A DNA stretch of 64,000 nucleotides from a virus. This document shows, one piece after another, positions 31,313 to 40,897 of this stretch (position 1 is the stretch's first letter; the number at the start of each line of letters is the position of its first letter). Below the pieces are notes generated by a model. The model worked only from the letters and a program-made list of their open reading frames with translations. It was not told the origin of the DNA and made no database searches. A program made the translations under genes and the position numbers. The stretch is taken from positions 1 to 64,000 of IMG/VR virus record IMGVR_UViG_3300027608_000024. The stretch is one strand, 5' to 3'.

Positions 31313-32887
31313 ATGGCCACATATTCAACTCCAGGTGTATACGTAAGTGAATCAACGTTAGTTAGCAACACCCAACGTTCTAACAACGCCGATTCAACTG
31401 CCGTATTCTTTGGTACTGCCCCGCGCGGTCCACTTGCTGCAACTTTGATTAACTCATGGAGTGGCTTTAAGTCAATTTATGGGGATATCAGTGCTAACAA
31501 TGAACTTGGCTACGCTGTCTATCACTTCTTTGCAAACGGTGGTCGTGAAGCCTACATTGTTCGTGTTTTGCACACCTCTGGAAGTGCTCCTCTTGCAACA
31601 ACTGCTACGGCAACTGTTCCGTACTACCCAACTGGTAGTGGCTCAGCCTCTGGTTCACTCCTTACGTTGAGTGCAACCAGCCCTGGAGCATGGGCTGACG
31701 GAACCTTAACCAATAAAGGTTTGTCTGTAAAAGTTAACTCGGACAACCGCACCGGAGCAATTACTGCTACTGCATCGGTTATCCCTACTTTTAACTTGAC
31801 CGTTTATCTTGATGGTGCTGAAGTTGAGCGTTGGAATGAGATTTCAACAGATCCAGCAAACAACCGATATGCGCCCACTGTATTGAACACCTACTCCCAG
31901 TACATCAATGGTGTAGTTGGTGCTTCTGCTGGAAGTGTTACAGCCGCTAGTGCTACTTGGGAATTCATTACTACTGAGAAGAAGTTCTCCGCATCGGTTG
32001 ATGGAACCGCAGTTACTGGTGACGACTACACGGCTGCTATTAACAGTAAACTTGAAACCATTGAAGGTGTTCTTATCTTAAATGCCGTTGGGCAAACAAG
32101 TAGCCTCGTTGTGAACGCCCTTATTGCTAAGGCCGAAACTCGTGGTGATTCCTTTGTTGTTATTGACCCGTCAACTTCAACTGATGCTGCAACCATTGGT
32201 GCAGGTACTGTACAGGGTTACACCCCCTCGTCATACGCAGCGGTGTACTACCCAATGCTCAAGATGGCTGATCCAACCAAGACTGGGCCTGCTGCAATTC
32301 GTGACACCTACCCAGGTGGCGCTGTTGTTGGAGCGTACATTCGTTCAGAAGTGACTCGTACGGTTGCTAAGGCTCCTGCAGGTTATGGCACTGATGTTCG
32401 CAATGCGATTGGCCTCACGGCTACATTTACACCAACAGAAGCAGATGACCTTTACGCAAAGTACGGAATTAACTTGTTTAAGTCGGTTCCTGGAGCGGGA
32501 GTTATCATTAATGGTACTCGCACCCTTGACAAGCTTTCACCCGGCAAATACATCCCAATCCGCCGTTCGCTTAACTACATTAAGCAGTCCCTTAAGGACG
32601 CAACGCAGTTTGCAGTATTTGAACCTAACGACCAGCGCCTATGGGACCGTATCAGCATGACAACCTCAGCCTTCCTTGGTGAGTTCTGGCGTGCTGGTGG
32701 TCTTAAGGGTGGCAACTCTGCAGAAGCTTTTTACGTTACTTGTAACAGCACCAACAATACGTCAACCAGTATCAACAACGGTGAAGTACGCCTTGAGGTT
32801 GGAGTAGCCCTACAATACCCAGCCGAATTCATTGTAATCAACGTCAGTCAATGGACTGGCGGCTCTAACACCGTATCGAATCTCTAA
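31313..32887 (+). CDS. Contractile tail sheath protein
   Basis: A 524-residue protein. The N-terminus (YSTPGVYVSESTLVSNTQRS, then AVFFGTAPRGPLAATLINSW) and the region NELGYAVYHFFANGGREAYIV are diagnostic of phage sheath proteins. The C-terminal domain has GVIINGTRTLDKLSPGKYIP and VFEPNDQRLWDRI, the conserved sheath core. It forms the outer helical tube that contracts to drive injection, and it establishes myovirus morphology. Confidence 0.95.
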   Translation: MATYSTPGVYVSESTLVSNTQRSNNADSTAVFFGTAPRGPLAATLINSWSGFKSIYGDISANNELGYAVYHFFANGGREAYIVRVLHTSGSAPLATTATATVPYYPTGSGSASGSLLTLSATSPGAWADGTLTNKGLSVKVNSDNRTGAITATASVIPTFNLTVYLDGAEVERWNEISTDPANNRYAPTVLNTYSQYINGVVGASAGSVTAASATWEFITTEKKFSASVDGTAVTGDDYTAAINSKLETIEGVLILNAVGQTSSLVVNALIAKAETRGDSFVVIDPSTSTDAATIGAGTVQGYTPSSYAAVYYPMLKMADPTKTGPAAIRDTYPGGAVVGAYIRSEVTRTVAKAPAGYGTDVRNAIGLTATFTPTEADDLYAKYGINLFKSVPGAGVIINGTRTLDKLSPGKYIPIRRSLNYIKQSLKDATQFAVFEPNDQRLWDRISMTTSAFLGEFWRAGGLKGGNSAEAFYVTCNSTNNTSTSINNGEVRLEVGVALQYPAEFIVINVSQWTGGSNTVSNL

Positions 32888-32897
32888 GGAGTAATAA

Positions 32898-33491
32898 ATG
32901 GCACGTTCAGCTGCAACAGACCCAATTCGTAACTTTAAATTCCAGGTTACGATCAATACCTCAGGCGCCCTTGGTGCCGCTACTACAGGACTAGGAAGCA
33001 TCGGCTTTGCCGCTATGTCCGGTCTCTCAGTTAACAACGAAATGGTTGGTTACCGTGAAGGTGGCATGAACACCCACCCGCACAAGTTTATTGGCCAGTC
33101 AGATTTTGCTCCGGTTACATTTAGCCGTGGTGTGTTTGCTGAACAGGACCAACTGTACAAGTGGCAGCAGTTTTTGCATTCGTGGAACCAGGCTTCAAGT
33201 GGTTCAACAAGTGCGGACAATGACTACCGTTGTGACATCCTTGTCAAAGTTTTTGATCACCCTGTTTCTTCTGGTTCATACAGTACCCCTGGTGCCGTAA
33301 ATGGGAACTCAGGAAATGTTGGTGATGCTCGTTTTGGTTTCAAGTTGTTTAACTGCTTCCCTGGAACCTACTCATTGAACGACCTTAACGCTGGTGACAG
33401 TGGCATTATGGTCCAACAGATGACTCTTAACCACGAAGGCTTTGTGATAGCCTGGACTAAAGAAGACGTAGAAAAACTTTCATCAATCTAA
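32898..33491 (+). CDS. Tail tube protein (T4 gp19-like)
   Basis: A 197-residue protein following the sheath by 10 bp, with AAGGAG upstream. The sequence DPIRNFKFQVTINTSG, then GFAAMSGLSVNNEMVGYREG and FSRGVFAEQDQLYKW, matches the beta-barrel tube protein family shared by T4 gp19, Hcp and other injection systems. Hexameric rings stack to form the inner tube that conducts DNA. Confidence 0.92.
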   Translation: MARSAATDPIRNFKFQVTINTSGALGAATTGLGSIGFAAMSGLSVNNEMVGYREGGMNTHPHKFIGQSDFAPVTFSRGVFAEQDQLYKWQQFLHSWNQASSGSTSADNDYRCDILVKVFDHPVSSGSYSTPGAVNGNSGNVGDARFGFKLFNCFPGTYSLNDLNAGDSGIMVQQMTLNHEGFVIAWTKEDVEKLSSI

Positions 33492-33513
33492 TACTTAAAC
33501 ATAGGACTACAAA

Positions 33514-34314
33514 TTGACACTTAAAACAGACGCAGACGCGGTTAACTCCGCTATCCGTGAACCAGTTCCTGAACTACACGCTCCAGAAACAGTCTCAGCA
33601 ACCCTTCAGCGCGGCCTAATTGACCCTGCTACGGGGTTGTGGCAGGTTGACTCAGAAGTGCGTGAAATGACTGGGGCTGACGAAGAGTACATGGCTTCTT
33701 TAGAATCAAAAAATGCCGTAACTTATGGTGAGTACATGGCAACTTTGCTTAAGAGGACTGTTGTTCGTGTTGGTTCAATTAACATTGGCGATCATCCTTC
33801 GGCATTAGACAACCTTACAATCGGTGATCGAGACATTCTTTTCTTGGGTGTTATCAAGGCAACCTACGGTACTTCAAAAGACTTCCAAGTTGAATGTGGT
33901 AGTTGTAACAAGAGTAATGACATTGTTATGAATCTTGATGAGGATTTTCCAATTCAAACACCAAACGTAGATTTACGTGGTACAACAAGTCACACTCTTC
34001 GTAAAGGTAAAATTGTTAAGTTGCGTGTTCCTACGTCAGCAGACAACATGCAAATTGCCAAAAACGCACAATCTGCTTCTGCCCAGAACACCCTTATGAT
34101 TGCAAAGTGTGCAGTCTGGGAAGATGGGGAAACAGCACCTACTGACGTTGAGGCATGGGCTAAAACCCTTAATGTTGCCGACCGTAATAACCTTGTTCGC
34201 AGCCTCCTTGAAATCAAGGCTGGCCCGAAGCTCGAGGCGGTGAATGTCCCGTGCGCTCACTGTAACGAAGAAATGGTTATAAGGATCGACTGGATCTCAC
34301 TTTTACTTAGCTAA
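33514..34314 (+). CDS. Tail assembly chaperone / T4 gp26-like hub protein with zinc sites
   Basis: TTG start at 33514 with AGGA upstream. The 266-residue protein contains YMATLLKRTVVRVGSINIGD and LTIGDRDILFLGVIKATYGT, a pattern seen in T4 gp26/gp51-like baseplate assembly proteins. CGSC (near residue 128) and CAHC (near 247) form a four-cysteine zinc site. The position between tube and tape measure is the canonical slot of tail assembly chaperones, which are often frameshifted. An in-register extension in the +1 frame lies at 34283-34447. Confidence 0.7.
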   Translation: MTLKTDADAVNSAIREPVPELHAPETVSATLQRGLIDPATGLWQVDSEVREMTGADEEYMASLESKNAVTYGEYMATLLKRTVVRVGSINIGDHPSALDNLTIGDRDILFLGVIKATYGTSKDFQVECGSCNKSNDIVMNLDEDFPIQTPNVDLRGTTSHTLRKGKIVKLRVPTSADNMQIAKNAQSASAQNTLMIAKCAVWEDGETAPTDVEAWAKTLNVADRNNLVRSLLEIKAGPKLEAVNVPCAHCNEEMVIRIDWISLLLS

Positions 34315-34447
34315 TATCAAATATACTTATTGGGAATACGAACTGATTGCTTCTGTTTACAAAGGGTTTAACCTCTCGGATTTACGGTCAATGACTGTCC
34401 GCCAAAGGGACTTCTGGTTCCGTATGGCAAAATGGCGTAATACCTAA
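34283..34447 (+). CDS. Probable frameshift extension of the tail chaperone
   Basis: A frame with no usable start at its beginning opens at 34283 inside the chaperone gene (+1, equivalent to -2) and runs 54 codons to TAA at 34445-34447, 11 nt before the tape measure. It encodes a protein-like, aromatic segment (ANIKYTYWEYELIASVYKG, then RQRDFWFRMAKWRNT), like the T part of G/GT chaperones. The shift would have to occur at 34283-34314. CTT-TTA in that stretch could allow CUU to slip to UUU, as in prfB. It is expressed only if frameshifting occurs. Confidence 0.6.
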   Translation, partial: GSTGSHFYLANIKYTYWEYELIASVYKGFNLSDLRSMTVRQRDFWFRMAKWRNT

Positions 34448-34458
34448 CGGAGGAACCT

Positions 34459-37086
34459 ATGGCAGATAAACCAATCATTGGCGATGATGGTGCAGTAGTA
34501 TCCAAAAACATCCAAAAAGTAGAACGCGAAATGACGTCTGCCCTTAATAGGGTTCTTGACACTGTTGAAAAGCGCTTAGACAAAATTGGTCAGAAGTTTG
34601 CTGAAACAGTTAGTGGAGCAGTAAACGACTCTGCGGGTGGGAAAGTTGGTGGTGCTGGCACCAAAATTGCTGGTGGCATATTCCAACCAACAAGTTCCGC
34701 AATGGGCAAGGGTGCCGAATCTGGTGCGGAAAGTATTGGTGGAGTAGGTGGCATGCTTGGCAAGACCAAGATGATGGGTAACCTCAGTGCTACTGCAATG
34801 AACCGCATAAATATGGGTGTTACGGCAGTCAATATGGGCATTGACGCTGCAAACTCTAGGTTTGATCGTGGACGAGAAGGCGTTTTAGAAGCAGACCGTA
34901 TGTCTGTGCTTTACCAGCAAATGACTGGTAAAAGTCAACTTGGTGTCAGCTCTACCTACAGAATGCCCCTTACCAACTACCGCCTAGGTGCAGGTGGTAT
35001 TAATGCTTTGATGGGCTTAGAAGCCTCTACAGGCATCAGTGGTCGCCAACAGGCTTCAAGCGTTGAAGCTTTTCGTACCATGTCTGGTTACACCATGGGT
35101 GCTGGTGAAGCAACTGGAATGATTAACAACCTAGCAAGCGCCTCAACTGTAAACCGTATGTTTATGATGGGTGGAACATCTCTTGTTGGTATTGGCGGAA
35201 AACAAAACTCGGCAATGGATGTTATGAAGGGTATTGTTAAGTCAGCAGGACTTACTGACCCAGCAATCCTCAAAGGAGCGTTAGCTCCAGGTTCAATTAC
35301 TCGTTCAAAACTCTCAATGATGGGTGTACCTGAGGAAATGCAGACTCAGGCAATTCAGTATGCTATGCAAAACCAAACCTTTAAAGGTAAGGGTGGCAAA
35401 GGTATGTACGACCCCAGCAAAGAAGCTGATCGTCGTAAAATGGGTATTGAGGAAAACTTTGCTACTCAAGTTGAAGAAACACAACGACTGGAGACAAAGC
35501 GTGACGAAAACTTCTACCGTCGTCAAGTAGACAACTACGCTCATCTTGAACGACAAACTCAATCTTTGACTAAAATGTTTGGCGCTCTAGAAGACAAGCT
35601 ATCTGGAGTTCTTGGTTTAGTTGGATCTAATAAAATTGCAACATCAATTTTTCAATCTGCAACGGGACCATTTGGAGACCCATCTGGCGGTGGAGACCCA
35701 GCTGGTATTCCTATGCCACAAAACATTTCTGCAGCGGCGTCAAAAACTTCATTTAACAATCTAAGCGCTCAATTTAAAGAACGCCTTACTAAAATGATGG
35801 CAGACAACCCAAATGTTACGTTTGGTCAGGGTGTTCGTTCATCAGCTGATCAGCGAACAATGTTCTTATCCCGTTATACCAAAACAAACTCTCCAACAAA
35901 TGCTAATGGTGAAAAGAACTGGCAATGGGACGGCGCCTACTGGGAACACACAAGTGGAGCACCTGCAGCACCCCCAGGACGTTCTATGCACGAAATTGGA
36001 CTTGCAGCAGACCTTGGTGGAGACTTGGATTGGGTTGTTAGGAATGCTCACAAATACGGACTAAAACACTTTGCAGATGTCAATGGAGAAAACTGGCACG
36101 TTCAACCCGCAGAACTCCCTAATGGTAGAGCTGCTTATGAAAAAATGGGAGCACCTTGGGGTAGGGGCCCTGCTGGCGCAGCTCCTTTTGATCCAAGCTC
36201 AAATTTTGGTGATTCATTAGATCACTCACCTAGAGGAAAAATGGCAGGTGGTTCTAGTACCTCCCAATCTTCTTCTAGTAGGAGTTCCAGTAGGAGTATG
36301 CGTGCTCCAACAATTTCTGAAAAAGTAGCAGCAAAACTAAGCCCAATTGGTGCTGGTGGGTCTAGTGCTCCATCTGGACGAAGGGTTATATCTGGGCGCG
36401 TTAAAGGAGCTAGTGGCACTGATGTCATTACATCTTCAAACTTGCCTTTTGGTGGACAAGCACCATCTGGTGTAAGTATCACGCAATGGTCTACTGATTT
36501 TTTAAATAAAGTTGGAGCACCTGTTACAGAGTCAAACATTCAAGCAATGGCATCATGGATTGCTAGTGAAGGAACTAGAGCAGCATTTAACCCTCTTGCT
36601 GTAATCACTAATCCAGATGCTGGCGCTCTTGGTTGGACCGAATTTAACTCTGCTGGAGTAACAAACTTTACAAGTTACGAACAGGGTCTTGAGTACAACG
36701 TAAGGCACATGACTAAACATGGTGTAGGTGTTATTAACGCTTTAAAAAATAAAAGCAATAACCCATACGACATTGCAACTGCTATTGAAAACGCAAGTTT
36801 TCAAGGCAAAGGATCACCAAAAAATACTCTTGTTCGCCAAAACTTGCAAGCACGACATGTACCTGAACCAACAACATCGGGAGACCCAGTGGGTACAAGA
36901 ATGAGTGGGGGTAGTGGCGGAGGTGGAAGTGTTTCCCTTTCAGGTGGCCACACTTTTAACATCAGCCCAACAATTAATGTGTCTGGTGGGGGATCTGGTT
37001 CTCAAATTGATTTGCAAAAGATTGCACATGAAATAGCAGTTCTAACTCGCCGTGAATTAGAACTTGAGATGTTGAGGAGTAACTAA
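34459..37086 (+). CDS. Tape-measure-type tail protein with M15 peptidase and lysozyme-like domains
   Basis: An 875-residue protein. Residues 10-50 are a coiled coil (IQKVEREMTSALNRVLDTVE). Residues 50-400 are Gly/Met/Ala-rich helices typical of a tape measure, which sets tail length and is ejected. Residues 433-555 form an M15 peptidase domain with SMHEIGLAADLG (His near 511) and ENWHVQP. Residues 598-615 are a Ser/Arg linker. Residues 675-800 (QWSTDFLNKVGAPV, SEGTRAAFNPLA, LGWTEFNSAGVTNF) look like a lysozyme/transglycosylase-like domain. It probably opens the cell wall locally during injection. Confidence 0.75.
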   Translation: MADKPIIGDDGAVVSKNIQKVEREMTSALNRVLDTVEKRLDKIGQKFAETVSGAVNDSAGGKVGGAGTKIAGGIFQPTSSAMGKGAESGAESIGGVGGMLGKTKMMGNLSATAMNRINMGVTAVNMGIDAANSRFDRGREGVLEADRMSVLYQQMTGKSQLGVSSTYRMPLTNYRLGAGGINALMGLEASTGISGRQQASSVEAFRTMSGYTMGAGEATGMINNLASASTVNRMFMMGGTSLVGIGGKQNSAMDVMKGIVKSAGLTDPAILKGALAPGSITRSKLSMMGVPEEMQTQAIQYAMQNQTFKGKGGKGMYDPSKEADRRKMGIEENFATQVEETQRLETKRDENFYRRQVDNYAHLERQTQSLTKMFGALEDKLSGVLGLVGSNKIATSIFQSATGPFGDPSGGGDPAGIPMPQNISAAASKTSFNNLSAQFKERLTKMMADNPNVTFGQGVRSSADQRTMFLSRYTKTNSPTNANGEKNWQWDGAYWEHTSGAPAAPPGRSMHEIGLAADLGGDLDWVVRNAHKYGLKHFADVNGENWHVQPAELPNGRAAYEKMGAPWGRGPAGAAPFDPSSNFGDSLDHSPRGKMAGGSSTSQSSSSRSSSRSMRAPTISEKVAAKLSPIGAGGSSAPSGRRVISGRVKGASGTDVITSSNLPFGGQAPSGVSITQWSTDFLNKVGAPVTESNIQAMASWIASEGTRAAFNPLAVITNPDAGALGWTEFNSAGVTNFTSYEQGLEYNVRHMTKHGVGVINALKNKSNNPYDIATAIENASFQGKGSPKNTLVRQNLQARHVPEPTTSGDPVGTRMSGGSGGGGSVSLSGGHTFNISPTINVSGGGSGSQIDLQKIAHEIAVLTRRELELEMLRSN

Positions 37087-38825
37087 TGGGTTACCGCGAA
37101 GATGGAAATTTTGGATTTATTGATCAATACCCAATCAGTAGTGGAATTACAAACCCAACTTTTACGTACCCTACTAGGGGTATTAGGTTTCTTGAAGCCC
37201 AAGCAGCACTTGACAAAGTAAAAGATAGTTACAAACTACATCGTGGATATATTCGAAACTTAGACCAACCTGCTTTAGGGGCAGCATTTCCTGTAAGTAA
37301 ATGTAAATTTCAATTTAATCCACAAGAAATTCGTCAAGATGTGTCAATGCGTGAAGACGTTTACCACGCAATTCTTCAAGACCCAGCCCAACTGACACAA
37401 CCTATTGGTGCTGTTACTAGTTTTACTTTTGACTTAGTTTTTGATAGGTCTATGGAATTAGCAAAAGGTGGACCTGGAGCACTAGCAGTAGACCGCAATG
37501 CAAATTTATTTGGAGAAACTAGTGAGTTTGACGTTTACGACATAGGTGTTCTTGCAGATTTGCGTGTTTTATATTCTGTAATTGGTCAAGGTTTTTCAAA
37601 AGAAATGCTTGCGTTTCAAATGGAATCATTAAAAAATTCTTATGAGTATGCTGCTGCAAATCAAAGTTCAGCCTCAGCAGGATCACCTGCTGCTGAAATT
37701 ATTTACGACGACGTAAAAATTAAAGACATTATGGAATCAAATTATGGTAACGCAGCATTTCTAATGCCAAACCCAGTACGTGTTTTGTTTTCTTCGTTAT
37801 TTATGGTTGACGGTTTTGTAACTGGAACTAGTGTTGCATTTTTAAAGTTCAATACAAACATGGTTCCAATGCAATGTAAAGTAACACTTTCAATGAGTGC
37901 TATGTACATTGGGTTTGCAAAGCAAGATACATTTTTAACTAAAAATTTAGAAAACGCAGCTTCCGCAAAAACTGCAGCTGATGCAGAAACTGCTGCAGCA
38001 AAACAAGAACTTAGTACTTCATTAGCTAAAACAATGGACAAATTCAAGTTTGCCACTGGTGGTCGACCAAGAAACGGTGCTGACACTTTTGGAGAATGGG
38101 ATGATCCTAAACCACAATATGCACCGGCTTGGTTATACGCCATTAAAAATCCAATTTCAACCAATTTCACTAGCTCAGAAGCTGGTCTGTATAGAACTTT
38201 TTATACTGGATTTCCAAGTGTTAAACCAATAGAAGGTGGTTACACAGTAAACGTAAATGGCGTTGAGACACGCTATGGAAACGATGTTGATTCAATTTTA
38301 AAACTTTATGAGTCTGGGTCAAGCCCAACTATTACATATAACTGGACAATGAGTATTTATGGCCTAGGTGCAGGCGCAACGGCAGGGTTATCTGAATCTC
38401 AAGCAAGAACTGCTCTTGCAGCTAAGTCTTATACATCAGGCACAACCTTTAAATTAATGGGATCTTATTCAGGATCAGAAACTGCCTCTTCTAAAGAGGA
38501 GTGGGGTAGTGGTACTTCTGAGCCAGGTTCAGGTGCTAAGAGAATTAGAAGAAGGACATACTTAACTTTTGGTGACGTTACCGTAGTCTCAAATACAGCA
38601 CAAAGTGCATGGATTGAAGATGACCATCGTGACCTTCCTTCATACTTTATGGAATCTTATTATATTGTTGATATTGATATATCTGTGTCAGCAAGTGCTT
38701 CATCAGAAGCATCCATAACTAGAACTGGCACTAAAAGCTTTGTTGTAAATGGGGAAAACCCTATTGGTGAACACAATTTTTATTTAAATTGGCTTGGCAA
38801 CACTCCTGTAATAATTGTTGGATAG
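37086..38825 (+). CDS. Baseplate/tube-initiator protein with CIS tube-like N-terminal domain
   Basis: A 579-residue protein in a one-base overlap with the tape measure. Near residues 75-140, CKFQFNPQEIRQDVSMRED and VTSFTFDLVFDRS match the domain found in contractile-injection tube proteins that precede LysM proteins. The middle contains a long Ala/Lys coil (AASAKTAADAETAAAKQEL). The C-terminal half is beta-rich (ITYNWTMSIYGLGA; TGTKSFVVNGENPIGEHNFY). It is likely to cap the tube at the baseplate; exact T4 equivalent unknown. Confidence 0.6.
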   Translation: MGYREDGNFGFIDQYPISSGITNPTFTYPTRGIRFLEAQAALDKVKDSYKLHRGYIRNLDQPALGAAFPVSKCKFQFNPQEIRQDVSMREDVYHAILQDPAQLTQPIGAVTSFTFDLVFDRSMELAKGGPGALAVDRNANLFGETSEFDVYDIGVLADLRVLYSVIGQGFSKEMLAFQMESLKNSYEYAAANQSSASAGSPAAEIIYDDVKIKDIMESNYGNAAFLMPNPVRVLFSSLFMVDGFVTGTSVAFLKFNTNMVPMQCKVTLSMSAMYIGFAKQDTFLTKNLENAASAKTAADAETAAAKQELSTSLAKTMDKFKFATGGRPRNGADTFGEWDDPKPQYAPAWLYAIKNPISTNFTSSEAGLYRTFYTGFPSVKPIEGGYTVNVNGVETRYGNDVDSILKLYESGSSPTITYNWTMSIYGLGAGATAGLSESQARTALAAKSYTSGTTFKLMGSYSGSETASSKEEWGSGTSEPGSGAKRIRRRTYLTFGDVTVVSNTAQSAWIEDDHRDLPSYFMESYYIVDIDISVSASASSEASITRTGTKSFVVNGENPIGEHNFYLNWLGNTPVIIVG

Positions 38826-38838
38826 GTAAGGATTAATT

Positions 38839-39081
38839 ATGGCAAATTACACAGTTTCAAGTAGGTACCGTTTATCTAATGGCGGTCGTACTGCCGACAG
38901 GGTTACTAACAATGGGGGCAGTTACTACCAGTACACCTCACGTGATGGGGATACCTTTCCAATACTTGCTGCAAAAGTATTAAATGATAGTTCTCGATAT
39001 TGGGAAATTGCTGACATTAACCCACAAGTCCAATGGCCAGATGTACTTCCAACAGGTACGGTATTAAGGATTCCAACATGA
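38839..39081 (+). CDS. LysM-like baseplate protein
   Basis: An 80-residue protein ending in DTFPILAAKVLNDSSRYWEI, then NPQVQWPDVLPTGTVLRIP, a LysM-like fold of the type in P2 gpX and T4 gp53. Such proteins bind peptidoglycan or join tube and hub. GTAAGGATTAATT precedes the ATG, and the stop overlaps the next start (ATGA). Confidence 0.75.
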   Translation: MANYTVSSRYRLSNGGRTADRVTNNGGSYYQYTSRDGDTFPILAAKVLNDSSRYWEIADINPQVQWPDVLPTGTVLRIPT

Positions 39082-40244
39082 TAGTTCATAGTGGTAACCC
39101 TCTTTCACCAAAAGTTTTTGTACAAATAAATGGTGTTGAGGTTAACTACAATGCAATTACAAAAATTGTTATTGATTTAGCGGCAAACAAACATGATGTT
39201 GTTTCTTTGCATGTAGCTGGTATACCACCTAAGGCAATTACCGATTACATTGACGCAGCAGTTAGTGTAACTGTAACTTTAGGTCCGGGTAGAACAACTG
39301 AGTTTCGTGGTTATGTTCTTTATTTAGAGCCCGAAGCTATTAGCGGATCGTCAATTGTTAATAACAGCCCATTTCAATTGACACGTATTGTGTGTTTTGG
39401 TGCATCTTTAAATATGAAAGGCACTAAAACTAGAGTATGGGAAAATGCTTCTGTTGTAACCATTGCTAAAGATATGGCTGAAACGTATGGCTTTAGTTTA
39501 GATGTAATTGACGATGGTTTTAAATTACCTAGAATTGTACAAGCTAAACAATCTGATTGGGAATTTTTAAACACGTTTTGTGCTACTTATGGATATTCCA
39601 TTTCTGTAAATGCCACACATATGCATATTTGGGACCCATTTAAAGCTATTGGTAGAAGGCCATCGTATGAAACGCTTACTGCACCAATTGGCTCATCTAC
39701 CCCATCCCCAGGTTCAATCCTTAAATTTAATGGAACTTTTGGGTACCTGACACCAGAAGGTGTTTCTTGGAACTATTCAGTTAACTCTATTGATGACACG
39801 GGAACGGTTAACACATCTGTAGGGGACCATACTGATCCAGAATTTTCATGGTCTGGTGTTGGCCATGGTTCAAAATATAACTCAGCTTTACGTAGTTCAG
39901 CTTTGTCGATTGGTGAGGCACAAAAATTAGTTGCCGCTGAAATTCGTAAAAAATTACCATTTAATGCAGTACTAGAAACAAGCGCAACAATAGGTACAGT
40001 ACCTGGTGGTATTGTTAACATTGCAGGTTACAAAACTAATTTTGAAGGATTATGGTATGTAAAAGCAGTAAAGCATACAATTGGAGGCTCCAGTTGTATG
40101 ACAACTTTAAATATATCTAGAGATTTTAATACAACTTCTGAATACCTTGTTCCACCTACTGAATTAGCAGAAAGCCCTCCAGACTCAAAATACGTAAATA
40201 ATAGATGGCAAAGTAGCGTTGAAAGAGTATTGACTTATGTATGA
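39078..40244 (+). CDS. Baseplate hub protein (gp27/gpD-like)
   Basis: Start ATG 39078 (MIVHSGNPLSP). A 388-residue protein with beta-rich hub domains. VWENASVVTIAKDMAETYGF and QAKQSDWEFLNTFCATYGYS are the conserved core of P2 gpD, T4 gp27 and the VgrG N-terminus. GEAQKLVAAEIRKK and the final strands match the second barrel. It forms the trimeric hub that carries the spike at the tail tip. It overlaps the spike gene by 8 bp. Confidence 0.85.
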   Translation: MIVHSGNPLSPKVFVQINGVEVNYNAITKIVIDLAANKHDVVSLHVAGIPPKAITDYIDAAVSVTVTLGPGRTTEFRGYVLYLEPEAISGSSIVNNSPFQLTRIVCFGASLNMKGTKTRVWENASVVTIAKDMAETYGFSLDVIDDGFKLPRIVQAKQSDWEFLNTFCATYGYSISVNATHMHIWDPFKAIGRRPSYETLTAPIGSSTPSPGSILKFNGTFGYLTPEGVSWNYSVNSIDDTGTVNTSVGDHTDPEFSWSGVGHGSKYNSALRSSALSIGEAQKLVAAEIRKKLPFNAVLETSATIGTVPGGIVNIAGYKTNFEGLWYVKAVKHTIGGSSCMTTLNISRDFNTTSEYLVPPTELAESPPDSKYVNNRWQSSVERVLTYV

Positions 40245-40479
40245 CGGAATGAAACTTTACAGAGGTGTAGTTTCATACAGTGCAGGAACATCCGTGTACG
40301 TTCAAATACCTGCGTTACTTGGAACAGCAGTTTCGCTGCCCGTGTCAACTATCATTAATGCACCGACAGTTTCTACTGGTGACCAAGTACTTGTTGCTGT
40401 AGAAGATTCAAAAATGTCAAATGTACACATAGTCTCTGGTCCAGGTTCTGGATCTGGAATTGACGGAGGTTCAGCATAA
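40237..40479 (+). CDS. Baseplate spike/OB-fold protein
   Basis: An 80-residue beta protein (LYRGVVSYSAGTSVYVQIPA, then TGDQVLVAVEDSKMSNVHI) with the OB-fold pattern of gpV/gp5 N-terminal domains, ending in a Gly/Ser tail. It follows the hub gene with an 8-bp overlap. It is short for a full spike, so it may be a hub-spike adaptor whose tip is supplied by another protein. Confidence 0.6.
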   Translation: MYDGMKLYRGVVSYSAGTSVYVQIPALLGTAVSLPVSTIINAPTVSTGDQVLVAVEDSKMSNVHIVSGPGSGSGIDGGSA

Positions 40480-40889
40480 TGAAATCAATAAAAATGCCTT
40501 TTAATTTTAGTGGTGGGCGTGTAGGCACAACGTCTTCTCCAACAGTTGCTGCTGAACAAAAAATTATTAATGTGTTGACTACCAATCAATACGAACGTGT
40601 TATGCGACATCGTTATGGTGCAAATATTAATCAATTACTATACGAATCAATTGATGATCTCTCAATTGCTGACTTTATTGTTGACGCCAAACAAGAAGCC
40701 TCTGACAATATTAGTCGTACTGACATTTTAAATATAAAGTTAACCCCCCCAGATACTGTTGCGTCATATGGCAATAGTGAAACAACCTTAGGTATAACTG
40801 TTGTTTACAGGATTCCATTAGCAGCACCTCAGGTTGTATCCTTTAGGGTAGCAGCACCTGGAATTACTACTGAAGACACCTCAATTTAG
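40479..40889 (+). CDS. Baseplate wedge protein, gp25-like
   Basis: A 136-residue protein with NVLTTNQYERVMRHRYGANI and NQLLYESIDDLSIADFIVDA, the gp25/gpW (lysozyme-like wedge) signature including the E/D-x-R patch that holds the sheath initiator. It starts in a TAATG overlap with the previous gene. It forms the platform from which sheath assembly starts. Confidence 0.85.
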   Translation: MKSIKMPFNFSGGRVGTTSSPTVAAEQKIINVLTTNQYERVMRHRYGANINQLLYESIDDLSIADFIVDAKQEASDNISRTDILNIKLTPPDTVASYGNSETTLGITVVYRIPLAAPQVVSFRVAAPGITTEDTSI

Positions 40890-40897
40890 GAGCAATC

